Origin: Bacteroidales bacterium | GTDB lineage: Bacteria > Bacteroidota > Bacteroidia > Bacteroidales > P3 | Assembly: GCA_017632095.1 (NCBI GenBank) | Contig: JAGBSA010000120.1 | Location: 1-7,896 of the forward strand | Length of the DNA: 7,896 nt | Direction of reading: 5' to 3' | Part shown: in pieces, positions 1 to 6,569 of the stretch | How the letters are laid out: every line of letters starts with the position of its first letter | How positions within the stretch are numbered: position 1 is the first letter of the stretch | The notes under the pieces: model-generated | Databases searched by the model: none | What the model saw: only the letters and a program-made list of their open reading frames with translations | Told to the model about the DNA's origin: nothing | Program-made: the position numbers and the translations under genes

Positions 1-1
1 A

Positions 2-97
2 AAGGTAAATTATTACAAGGCTTTGGAGTGGTAAAATGCCGTTTTGTCGAAAGAGGAAAAAGTTCTGACTGCGAATCACCATTAGTTGATGAGATTA
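2..97 (+). pseudogene. Broken upstream TPR unit, in frame with the TPR gene, with two stop codons
   Basis: Read in the frame of the downstream TPR gene, bases 2-97 encode residues 11-42 of another 42-residue unit. K-x-N-Y-x-x-A-L-E-W is followed by a stop where other units have Y/F/H. Next comes N-x-x-L-x-x-E-E-K-V-L, then A-N-H-x, and a stop at the position usually D/A/V before the conserved L. No base is inserted or deleted relative to the downstream units, so the stops (TAA 32-34, TAG 83-85) are substitutions. This shows the array once extended further left. Decay, sequencing error, or relocation of the start codon are all possible. Confidence 0.65.
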
Positions 98-1888
98 TAT
101 TTCGATATGGGATTGGCTTACGGTGCAAATAGAATGCATAACAACGCATTGAATCTTCACAATCAGGCTGTGGCAATCCGCGAAAAGGTTCTGCCTGCCG
201 ATCACCCTGCTTTGGCTGAGTCGTACAACCACAGAGGAAACGCTTATCTCGAAATGTTGAATTTTGACGAAGCTATGAAATGGCACAACAAGGCTCTGAC
301 TATCGAAGAAAAGGTTCTGCCTGCCTCCCACCCTGCTTTGGCTATTTCATACAACGGTGTGGGAACGGTTTACGCCGCAAAAGATGATTATGACGAGGCT
401 TTGAAATGGTTTGACAAGGCTTTGAAGATTCAGGAGCAGGCTTTGGATTCCCAACATATCGATTTGGCTCGCACATACTCCAACATAGGCGGCGTGAAAG
501 AGGTTCAAAAGAAATATGACGAGGCTTTGACGTTCCACAACAAGGCTGTGGCTATACGCGAAAAGGTTTTGAATCCTCAACACCCTGTTTTGGCTCAGTC
601 TTACAACGATGTGGGAATCGTTTACTTCTACAAAGAAAATCATGACGAGGCTTTGAAGTACTATGACAAGTCTTTGGCTATCTCGGAAAAGGTTTTGCGT
701 TCCAATCACCCTGATTTGGCAACGACTTATCACAATATGGGATTGGCTTACAAGGCTAAGGAAAATCATGCCGAAGCCGTGAATTATTTGAACAAGGCTT
801 TAGTGATTCAGGAAAAGATTTCGGATTCGTTAGATGGGGATCTGTACAAGACATACAGCAATTTGGGATTCTCATACAAGGCTTTGAAAGATTATGACAA
901 GGCTTTGAGTATGTATCACAAGGCTTTGAAGATTGAAGAACAGCTTTCCGAACCTTTGAATCTCGATTTGGTGGATTCATATCGCAATATGGCAGATTTA
1001 TACGCCGAGAAGAAAGAATATGATGAGGCTTTGACATGGCATGACAAGGCTTTGAAGATTCAAGAGCAGGTTTTGCAACCTTCGGATCTCGATTTGGTGG
1101 AGACATATAAGAGGATAGGAAATTTGCACTTCAAGAAAGAAAGTTATGATGAGGCTTTGAGGTGGTATGACAAAGGTTTGATGGTTGAGGAAAAGGTTTT
1201 GGATCCGCTAAGCTCCAAGTTGGTGGGTTCTTACAAAAACATGGGAGTCGTATTCAGTGCAAAAGGAGATTATGAGGGTGCTTTGGTTTGGTTTAACAAG
1301 GCTTTGGCGATAGAAGAGCAGGTTGAAGACCCTGATAACAATGTTTTGATTGTTTTATACGAAAGTGTGGGAAATATTCTCAAGCATGGAGAAAAATATG
1401 ACGAAGCTTTGAATAATTATAACAAGGCATTGGCGGCATATAACAAGGTTTCGGATTCCGTAAGCGTCAATCTGTCGATTACATACAACAATGTGGGAGA
1501 GATTTATCACTATCAGGAAAATTCCGACGAAGCTGTACGGTGGTATAACAAGGCTTTGGCTATTCAAGAGAATTTCTTGGCTCCTTCAAGTCCTGTTTTG
1601 GCAATCACATACAATAATGTGGGAGTTGCAGCTTGTGAAAGCGGAAATTATGATGAGGCTTTGCAGTGGTATGATAAGGCTTTGAAGATTCAAGAGGATG
1701 TTTTGGATTCGGAAAGTACTGACTTGGCAACGACTTACAATAACATAGGTGTGGCAAATCACTTTAAGGGAAATCAGAACGAGGCTTTGAATTGGCTAAA
1801 CAAGGCTTTGGAAATATATGTCAAAGTTTCGGGTGAGGAAAGTCCGCAGGCAAAGATAACAAAAGAGTGGTTGAGCGGATTGGAATAG
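86..1888 (+). CDS. Tandem TPR-repeat protein (kinesin-light-chain-type, 14 units), probably 5'-truncated
   Basis: The 600-residue product consists of 14 consecutive 42-residue TPR units (residues 5-592) plus an eight-residue tail. Each unit follows the pattern Y-N-N-x-G-x-x-Y ... Y-D-E-A-L-x-W-Y-x-K-A-L-x-I-x-E-x-V-L. TPR arrays of this type form superhelical scaffolds that bind peptides or partner proteins; no catalytic domain, signal peptide or membrane segment is visible, so the partner and role are unknown. The start is uncertain. The open frame begins at TTG 86 or ATG 89, in the middle of what should be a TPR helix, with no convincing ribosome-binding site. The same frame upstream continues TPR-like sequence interrupted by stops at 32-34 and 83-85. 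The gene may therefore be a remnant of a longer protein that could have carried another N-terminal domain outside the window. TPR identity is certain; functional integrity is not. A hairpin terminator follows at 1957. Confidence 0.85.
   Translation: MMRLYFDMGLAYGANRMHNNALNLHNQAVAIREKVLPADHPALAESYNHRGNAYLEMLNFDEAMKWHNKALTIEEKVLPASHPALAISYNGVGTVYAAKDDYDEALKWFDKALKIQEQALDSQHIDLARTYSNIGGVKEVQKKYDEALTFHNKAVAIREKVLNPQHPVLAQSYNDVGIVYFYKENHDEALKYYDKSLAISEKVLRSNHPDLATTYHNMGLAYKAKENHAEAVNYLNKALVIQEKISDSLDGDLYKTYSNLGFSYKALKDYDKALSMYHKALKIEEQLSEPLNLDLVDSYRNMADLYAEKKEYDEALTWHDKALKIQEQVLQPSDLDLVETYKRIGNLHFKKESYDEALRWYDKGLMVEEKVLDPLSSKLVGSYKNMGVVFSAKGDYEGALVWFNKALAIEEQVEDPDNNVLIVLYESVGNILKHGEKYDEALNNYNKALAAYNKVSDSVSVNLSITYNNVGEIYHYQENSDEAVRWYNKALAIQENFLAPSSPVLAITYNNVGVAACESGNYDEALQWYDKALKIQEDVLDSESTDLATTYNNIGVANHFKGNQNEALNWLNKALEIYVKVSGEESPQAKITKEWLSGLE
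98..1861 (+). repeat. Tandem array of 14 x 126-bp TPR-coding units
   Basis: Units start every 126 bp at 98, 224, 350, 476, 602, 728, 854, 980, 1106, 1232, 1358, 1484, 1610 and 1736, with no length variation. Similarity is visible at DNA level as well as protein level: the string acaaggctttg recurs at the same unit position, and stretches around 416-440 and 1046-1070 differ by a single base. This suggests growth by unit duplication followed by divergence. Units 1-5 mostly carry an H-P-x-L-A type linker, whereas units 6-14 lack the His-Pro pair. Confidence 0.9.
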
Positions 1889-1956
1889 GAAAAGAATATG
1901 AGAACTCTTACTATCGGCATATCGAAAGCACGATATAAAAAAACAATTTGACAAAC

Positions 1957-2005
1957 AACGGGCGTAATTCTTGATTTGTTTCGGACACACGCCCGTTTTA
2001 TTTTT
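1957..2005 (+). terminator. Probable rho-independent terminator of the TPR gene
   Basis: Inverted repeat AACGGGCGT (1957-1965) and ACGCCCGTT (1989-1997) forms a 9-bp GC-rich stem with a 23-nt loop, followed by a T-rich run (TTTTATTTTT to 2005). It lies about 70 bp after the TPR stop codon on the same strand. The loop is longer than usual, so efficiency is uncertain. Confidence 0.6.
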
Positions 2006-2070
2006 CTGAAATCAAGAAAGATTTTTGCGATTCTTTGTTTCAGTCGAACGATTCTTTGTTTCAAGAAAAT

Positions 2071-2104
2071 AAAATGGCGTTTCAGTAAATTGAAACGCCG
2101 TTTT
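2071..2104. terminator. Hairpin between convergent genes, likely bidirectional terminator
   Basis: GGCGTTTCA (2076-2084) and TGAAACGCC (2091-2099) pair around a 6-nt loop. The stem extends through a T-G wobble to flanking AAAA (2071-2074) and TTTT (2101-2104). Read on the minus strand it sits 28 bp after the flavoprotein stop codon and is followed by TTTTATTTT, the classic terminator layout. On the plus strand it also has a T run and could back up the hairpin at 1957. Confidence 0.75.
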
Positions 2105-2131
2105 GCTTTCTTATATTCAAGAATCGATTTA

Positions 2132-4393
2132 CTATTTCTTCTTATTTCTTAAATATTCATCAATTCCGACAGCCGCTTTCTTACCTGCACCCATTGCAAG
2201 TATGACTGTAGCAGCTCCCATCACTGCATCACCTCCTGCAAATATGCCTTCACGTGAGGTAGCCGCTGTTTCGTCAGCTACAATTCCACCCCAATCGGTA
2301 GATTTCAAGTTTTCGGTAGTATCAACTATCAATTTGTTTGGTGCAGTTCCCAGTGCCATGATAACGCAATCTGCATTCAAGTCATGCTCACTGTCTTTCA
2401 CTTCTATAGGTGAACGTCTTCCGCTTGCATCTGGTTCTCCTAATTCCATCTTTACGCATTTTACTGCCTTAACCCAGCCTTGCTCGTCGCCAACTATTTC
2501 AACCGGATTGGTCATAAAGTGAAATTCTATTCCCTCTTCTTTTGCGTGTTCTACCTCTTCAACTCTCGCTGGCATCTCTGCTTTACTTCTTCTATAGACA
2601 AGGTGAACCTCTGCTCCCAATCTTTTAGCTGTTCTTGCAGCATCCATTGCTACGTTTCCACCTCCTACAACTACGGTTACTTTTCCCGGATATATCGGTG
2701 TGTCATAGCCTTCTTTGTATGCTTTCATCAAGTTTGAACGTGTCAAAAGTTCGTTTGCAGAAACTACTCCGTTGAGATTCTTACCCGGAATGTTCATAAA
2801 TTTAGGCAATCCTGCTCCCGATGCAACGTAAACTGCTGAGAATCCTTCTTTATCGAACAATTCGTCAATTGTTATGCTGCGTCCGATTATCACATCGGTT
2901 ATTATCTTCACTCCAAGTTTCTTTACATTCTCTATTTCTGCCTTTACAACAGTTTCTTTCGGCAATCTGAACTCAGGGATTCCATATACCAACACTCCGC
3001 CAGGCAAATGCAAAGCCTCGAATATAGTTACGTCATAACCCATCTTTGCAAGGTCGCCTGCACATGTAAGTCCGCTCGGACCGGAACCAACTATCGCTAC
3101 CTTGATTCCGTTTGCAGGTGCTATCTCTGAAAAGTTCAACTTCACTTCTCTTGCCCAGTCTGCTACGAATCTTTCCAATTTTCCAATAGCTACAGGATCG
3201 CCTTTCTTACCTAAAATACAACTTCCCTCACATTGAGATTCCTGTGGACAAACTCTTCCACATATTGCAGGCAAAGAGGAAGATTCTGAAATGATCTTAA
3301 ATGCTTGTGCAAAGTTTCCGTCTCTCACCTGACGTACAAAGGCTGGTATGTTGATTGAAACAGGACATGCACTCATACAACCCGGATTCTTACATTGCAA
3401 ACAACGATCCGCTTCTTCCATTGCTTCCTCTGCTGTATATCCATAGCAAACTTCGTCGAAATTAGTCGCTCTTACAATTGCGTCTTGCTCCCTTACAGGA
3501 ACTCTACGTCTTTTTATTGTGTGATTAACCTCTGCTGTCAAATTACACTTATGGTCTTTGCTGTCTGTTGCAATCTCGTGTGTTTTGAACATTGCTTGTC
3601 TTCTGATTGCTTCGTCAAAATCTACTAAGTGTGCATCAAACTCTGGTCCATCTACACATGTGAATTTGGTTTTTCCATCTATGCTTACACGACACGCACC
3701 GCACATTCCTGTTCCATCAACCATCAATGTGTTCAAACTAACTGTGGTTTGGATTCCCAATTCTTTTGTAAGCAATGACACAAACTTCATCATAACCATC
3801 GGTCCTATGGCTACAACTTCGTCATATTGTTCTTTCTTTTCATTAACCAAATATTTGATTGCATCTGTTACCAATCCATGCATTCCATAGCTGCCATCAT
3901 CGGTACAAACATAAAGATTATCCGCATATTCTTTCATCATATCTTCAAGAATCAGCGTTGACTTTGTTTTTGTTCCGATTATGACGTCGGCTTTCATTCC
4001 GTTGGCTTTCGCCCACTTCAATTGTGGATAGACAGGTGCTGTTCCAACTCCTCCGGCAACGAATAAGACTCTTCTATTCTTCAATTCCTCTTCTGGTAAG
4101 TGCATCATCAAAGATTCTTTTCCCAATGGACCAACGACATCTTTCAATCTGTCACCTACACCTAAGGTTGCCATTTTTTCTGTTGATTTTCCCACAACTT
4201 GGAATACTAATACGATAGTTCCTTTTGCCGGATCGTAATCACAAATTGTCAAAGGGATTCTCTCTCCTTTGTCGTCTATTATCACTATTACAAATTGTCC
4301 GGGTTTAGCTGAGCGTGCTACCCATTCTGCTGTTACTTCCATCAAGTAGATGTTTGTAGTCAGCTTCTCTTTTCGTTTGATTTCAAACTTCAT
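2132..4393 (-). CDS. Fused Nfn-type NAD(P)H:ferredoxin oxidoreductase (NfnA/PyrK-like + NfnB/GltD-like)
   Basis: This 753-residue cytosolic iron-sulfur flavoprotein joins two normally separate subunits. Residues 1 to about 280 form a ferredoxin-reductase/PyrK-like module with an FAD-binding RIPLT motif (45-49) and the nucleotide-binding GGVGTAP (114-120). A [2Fe-2S] site reads D226-x4-C231-x2-C234-x11-C246. Residues about 285-753 form a GltD/SudA-like module: Cys sets C331/C334/C339/C343 and C378/C382/C388/C392 for two [4Fe-4S] clusters, an FAD Rossmann motif GSGPSG (436-441), an NADP-binding GGGNVAMD (577-584) with RRS at 601-603, and a C-terminal FAD-contact GGDA (720-723). Asp in place of the first PyrK cysteine is known from NfnA, favouring an electron-transferring, possibly bifurcating NADH/NADPH/ferredoxin enzyme. 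Databases often call such fusions 'dihydroorotate dehydrogenase B NAD-binding subunit/NADPH-dependent glutamate synthase'; sulfide dehydrogenase (SudAB) is another relative. The bifurcating activity is inferred. The ATG overlaps the upstream gene's TGA (ATGA), implying translational coupling. Confidence 0.88.
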   Translation of the reverse strand: MKFEIKRKEKLTTNIYLMEVTAEWVARSAKPGQFVIVIIDDKGERIPLTICDYDPAKGTIVLVFQVVGKSTEKMATLGVGDRLKDVVGPLGKESLMMHLPEEELKNRRVLFVAGGVGTAPVYPQLKWAKANGMKADVIIGTKTKSTLILEDMMKEYADNLYVCTDDGSYGMHGLVTDAIKYLVNEKKEQYDEVVAIGPMVMMKFVSLLTKELGIQTTVSLNTLMVDGTGMCGACRVSIDGKTKFTCVDGPEFDAHLVDFDEAIRRQAMFKTHEIATDSKDHKCNLTAEVNHTIKRRRVPVREQDAIVRATNFDEVCYGYTAEEAMEEADRCLQCKNPGCMSACPVSINIPAFVRQVRDGNFAQAFKIISESSSLPAICGRVCPQESQCEGSCILGKKGDPVAIGKLERFVADWAREVKLNFSEIAPANGIKVAIVGSGPSGLTCAGDLAKMGYDVTIFEALHLPGGVLVYGIPEFRLPKETVVKAEIENVKKLGVKIITDVIIGRSITIDELFDKEGFSAVYVASGAGLPKFMNIPGKNLNGVVSANELLTRSNLMKAYKEGYDTPIYPGKVTVVVGGGNVAMDAARTAKRLGAEVHLVYRRSKAEMPARVEEVEHAKEEGIEFHFMTNPVEIVGDEQGWVKAVKCVKMELGEPDASGRRSPIEVKDSEHDLNADCVIMALGTAPNKLIVDTTENLKSTDWGGIVADETAATSREGIFAGGDAVMGAATVILAMGAGKKAAVGIDEYLRNKKK

Positions 4394-4878
4394 ATTTTCT
4401 TTTCAAATTTTAATTTCTCTATTTTATTTATCTCTTCCTCGCTTAAGGCAAGTTCTATCCTCATTTTTGTTTGTGTGGGTTTTGAAAGCAGTATTAGTAC
4501 TAATGATATTGCTGAAAACAATAGGTAGTTTGGTTCTGCACAAACGAAAAATCCTATTGCTGCAATTACGGACACCATTGAGTAAAGCAATAATTTCTTC
4601 AGCAATATGGCTCTGTATTTTGTCAATTTGTTTGGTAGGTCTAATTCTTTTAGCTTTGATAATTTGCGTTTTGAAGATTTTCCTGCAGAAAATACGCACA
4701 TTACCATGGCTAACATCAATCCGTAGGAGAATATTACGGATTTCATATTATAGAAACTTGGTTCAAATCCCCAAATGTAATATATCGCTGTTACGAAACC
4801 ACTTATCAGTATAATATTCAACAGAGATGCATACCAAGCTCTTGTTAAAAGGTTTACATATTTTTCTATCATTTTCAT
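4390..4878 (-). CDS. Small four-helix membrane protein of unknown function, coupled to the flavoprotein
   Basis: I do not recognise this 162-residue protein. Four hydrophobic stretches are visible at about residues 15-36, 46-65, 94-114 and 117-132. Helices 2 and 3 are separated by a strongly basic stretch (KSSKRKLSKLK, 67-77) that is likely cytoplasmic by the positive-inside rule. The C-terminal tail (133-162) is charged and probably helical, with LSEEEINKIEKLKFEKK near the end. There are no conserved Cys, His or haem-ligand motifs that would suggest redox chemistry. Its TGA stop shares bases with the ATG of the Nfn-type flavoprotein, so the two are almost certainly cotranscribed and translationally coupled. 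A role in anchoring or regulating the flavoprotein is only a guess from position. M3 is an alternative start. That it is a real gene is supported by the coherent hydropathy and the exact ATGA junction. Confidence 0.75.
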   Translation of the reverse strand: MKMIEKYVNLLTRAWYASLLNIILISGFVTAIYYIWGFEPSFYNMKSVIFSYGLMLAMVMCVFSAGKSSKRKLSKLKELDLPNKLTKYRAILLKKLLLYSMVSVIAAIGFFVCAEPNYLLFSAISLVLILLSKPTQTKMRIELALSEEEINKIEKLKFEKKI

Positions 4879-4897
4879 AAAATCAAGATATACTTTG

Positions 4898-4905
4898 CAA
4901 ATTTA
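4898..4905 (-). promoter_or_regulatory. Possible Bacteroidota-type -7 promoter box for the membrane protein/flavoprotein unit
   Basis: On the minus strand TAAATTTG matches the Bacteroidota -7 consensus TAnnTTTG, about 20 bp upstream of the ATG at 4878. This would give a very short leader. A good -33 TTTG partner is not found at the normal spacing (only ATTG slightly too close), so the call is tentative. The same spacer (4879-4960) also has an 8-base A run at 4941-4948 (T run on the minus strand) shortly after the queE stop, but no clear stem before it. Confidence 0.3.
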
Positions 4906-4960
4906 GGCAAATAAAATCAATCAATTATTATTTAGATTGTAAAAAAAAGCAAGTTTCGGA

Positions 4961-5593
4961 TTATTCTATACCAAGCCATTTATGTGTTTGCAGGCTTAGA
5001 GTCCAACGAGGGTTTGTTTTGATGTGTTCGATAATCAATGGGGTAATCTCTTTTCGCTTGTCCCACTCTGCTTGTAAGTAAAGATGGGTTTCTTTGTTTA
5101 CTTTGTCTATATATGTTGGCAATTGAAGCAAATCTTCTGCTGTAGAAATTACTATTTTTAATTCGTGGGCGTAGGCGTAGTTTGTTTCTAATGGCATACA
5201 TGCGGCTTTTGGAGAAATACATACCCAATCCCACTTGCCACTAAAAGGCAAACTTGCTGAGGTTTCAAGCCATAGCTTTTTTTCTTTTGAATGCAAGAGT
5301 TCACAAAGTGGATTTAGATTATGCAAAAGTGGCTCTCCTCCTGTTACAACAACGTTTTCTGCTTTGGATTCTTCGATTTGAGAAAGCAAATCTTCTATTG
5401 AAAGCCATTGTGCATTGTTCATATCCCATGTATTTTTACTATCGCAAAACGAACACTTAACATTGCAACCACAAAGACGGATAAAAAAGGCTGGTTTGCC
5501 TACATTGTATCCTTCTCCTTGCAATGAGTAAAACGTTTCGGCGATTGGTAAAATTCTTCCTAAGGAATATTCTTTTCTTTCTTGAATACACAT
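4961..5593 (-). CDS. queE: 7-carboxy-7-deazaguanine synthase QueE (radical SAM)
   Basis: QueE converts 6-carboxy-5,6,7,8-tetrahydropterin to 7-carboxy-7-deazaguanine using S-adenosylmethionine, the ring-contraction step on the way to preQ0 and tRNA queuosine. The 210-residue protein has the QueE N-terminal signature FYSLQGEG (21-28), which helps bind substrate. The radical-SAM cluster motif is C43-x3-C47-x2-C50, in GCNVKCSFCD. The SAM-binding GGEP is at 85-88, and the C-terminal LQTHKWLGIE is typical of the family. Length is normal for QueE. The ATG at 5593 gives about ten residues before the conserved LPIAETFYS start of the domain, which is acceptable. No other queuosine genes (queD, queC, queF, folE) are in the window, so it stands alone here. 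A strong terminator lies just upstream after folD, so it should have its own promoter, but I cannot identify a convincing one. Confidence 0.93.
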   Translation of the reverse strand: MCIQERKEYSLGRILPIAETFYSLQGEGYNVGKPAFFIRLCGCNVKCSFCDSKNTWDMNNAQWLSIEDLLSQIEESKAENVVVTGGEPLLHNLNPLCELLHSKEKKLWLETSASLPFSGKWDWVCISPKAACMPLETNYAYAHELKIVISTAEDLLQLPTYIDKVNKETHLYLQAEWDKRKEITPLIIEHIKTNPRWTLSLQTHKWLGIE

Positions 5594-5608
5594 AAATAAA
5601 ACAAAGAA

Positions 5609-5648
5609 AAATAAAGGCGTAAGCCGTTAAAAACTTACGCCTTTGTTT
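5609..5648 (-). terminator. Rho-independent terminator of the ffh-folD unit
   Basis: AAAGGCGTAAG (5613-5623) and CTTACGCCTTT (5634-5644) form an 11-bp perfect stem with a 10-nt loop, extendable by A-T pairs through one G-T wobble. On the minus strand it begins about 15 bp after the folD stop and is followed by a T-rich tract (ATTTTTCTTTG), fitting intrinsic termination before queE. Confidence 0.8.
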
Positions 5649-5662
5649 AGTATGATTATTTA

Positions 5663-6565
5663 TTATTCTGCTTCGTAGATTTCGTGTTTGTAAGCCTTCA
5701 TTGTATTGTCCAAAAGCGATACAATAGTCATAGGTCCTACTCCTCCCGGAACCGGGGTTATTGCTTTACATTTTGGAGCTACTTCATCAAACTTAACATC
5801 TCCGATTATCTTATAGCCTTTTTCATTGTCTGCAGCTACTCTATGGATACCCACATCTATAACTACAGCTCCTTCTTTCACCATATCTGCTGTTACAAAT
5901 TCAGGTTTGCCTATCGCTACAATCAAGATATCTGCTGTTTGACAGATTTCTTTTATGTTTTTAGTCTTTGAATGGCATAATGTAACTGTACAATTCGATT
6001 TCTTGGAATTTCTACTCATCAATATAGACATTGGTGTACCTACGATATTGCTTCGACCTAATACTACGCAATGTTTACCTTCTGTCTCTATATCGCTACG
6101 ATCCAAAAGTTGTTTGATACCATACGGAGTTGCTGGAATATATGAAGACATTCCCAACATCATTCGTCCTCCGTTTGTTGGGTGAAAACCATCTACGTCT
6201 TTGTTTGGTGCAATCGCTTCAAGAATATGTCTTTCGTTTATATGCTTTGGCAATGGCAATTGAACAATATAGCCATCTACTTCGCTATCATTATTCAAGA
6301 AGTTTATTGTTTCCAATAGTTCCTTTTCAGTAATTGTTTCTGGGAAACGATAAACCGAAGAGGTAAATCCAACTTCTTTTGATTGTTTTTCTTTGCTTGC
6401 AACATAAGAAAGACTCGCTCCATCTTCGCCAACTATTACAGCAACTAAGTGAGGTGGTCTTTTACCTTCTGCGAGCAAAGCTTGCACTTCTTGAGCTATT
6501 TCCTCCTTGATTGTTTTCGCAACCACTCTTCCGTCAATCATTACGGGATTTTCTCTGTTTTCCAT
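5663..6565 (-). CDS. folD: Bifunctional methylene-THF dehydrogenase / methenyl-THF cyclohydrolase FolD
   Basis: FolD interconverts 5,10-methylene-, 5,10-methenyl- and 10-formyl-tetrahydrofolate, using NAD(P) in the dehydrogenase step, and supplies one-carbon units for purines and formyl-Met. The 300-residue protein shows the full set of family motifs. These are SYVASKEK with Tyr54 and catalytic Lys58, QLPLP (102-106), NKDVDGFHP (121-129), PATPYG (144-149), the dinucleotide-binding GRSNIVGTP (170-178), VIDVGIH (235-241) and the C-terminal PVPGGVGPMT (271-280). It starts 4 bp after the ffh stop, with a purine-rich AAGGTAGGA before the ATG, indicating cotranscription with ffh. M9 (MIDGRVVA) is an alternative start, since many homologues begin near that point. 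Nothing appears missing or altered. Confidence 0.96.
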   Translation of the reverse strand: MENRENPVMIDGRVVAKTIKEEIAQEVQALLAEGKRPPHLVAVIVGEDGASLSYVASKEKQSKEVGFTSSVYRFPETITEKELLETINFLNNDSEVDGYIVQLPLPKHINERHILEAIAPNKDVDGFHPTNGGRMMLGMSSYIPATPYGIKQLLDRSDIETEGKHCVVLGRSNIVGTPMSILMSRNSKKSNCTVTLCHSKTKNIKEICQTADILIVAIGKPEFVTADMVKEGAVVIDVGIHRVAADNEKGYKIIGDVKFDEVAPKCKAITPVPGGVGPMTIVSLLDNTMKAYKHEIYEAE

Positions 6566-6569
6566 ATTC

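Larger units (their letters stand above)
1889..2131. other. Convergent intergenic spacer with hairpins and a short direct repeat
   Basis: Apart from the two hairpins annotated separately, this 243-bp spacer holds a 15-bp direct repeat, CGATTCTTTGTTTCA, at 2028-2042 and 2049-2063 (21-bp period). Each copy sits within T-rich sequence. No gene longer than about 20 codons with credible features is seen on either strand. Confidence 0.6.

Noticed and set aside
95..1106. Long minus-strand open frames opposite the TPR gene (95-331, 347-769, 756-1106 on either strand)
   Set aside because: They mirror the 126-bp periodicity and codon bias of the TPR gene, have low-complexity repeated translations, and overlap a clearly coding frame.
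98..1861. Regular 126-bp periodicity as a possible CRISPR or satellite repeat
   Set aside because: The period equals exactly 42 codons, the frame is open throughout, and variation is codon-like; it is a protein repeat.
1898..1951. 17-codon ORF starting 9 bp after the TPR stop, preceded by AGGA
   Set aside because: Too short to support; lies in the 3' leader to the terminator and has no recognisable composition or motif. Chance occurrence is likely.
1774..2064. Minus-strand ORF of 96 codons spanning the end of the TPR gene and the spacer
   Set aside because: Includes the terminator hairpin and overlaps the last TPR units antisense; no family resemblance.
2103..2522. Plus-strand ORF of 139 codons opposite the flavoprotein 3' end
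   Set aside because: Antisense shadow of a gene whose motifs are complete on the minus strand; it also spans the terminator region.
4350..4814. Plus-strand hydrophobic ORF of 154 codons opposite the small membrane protein
   Set aside because: The minus-strand frame has the exact ATGA junction with the downstream gene and a sensible helix/charge pattern; the plus-strand frame is its complement and crosses into another gene.
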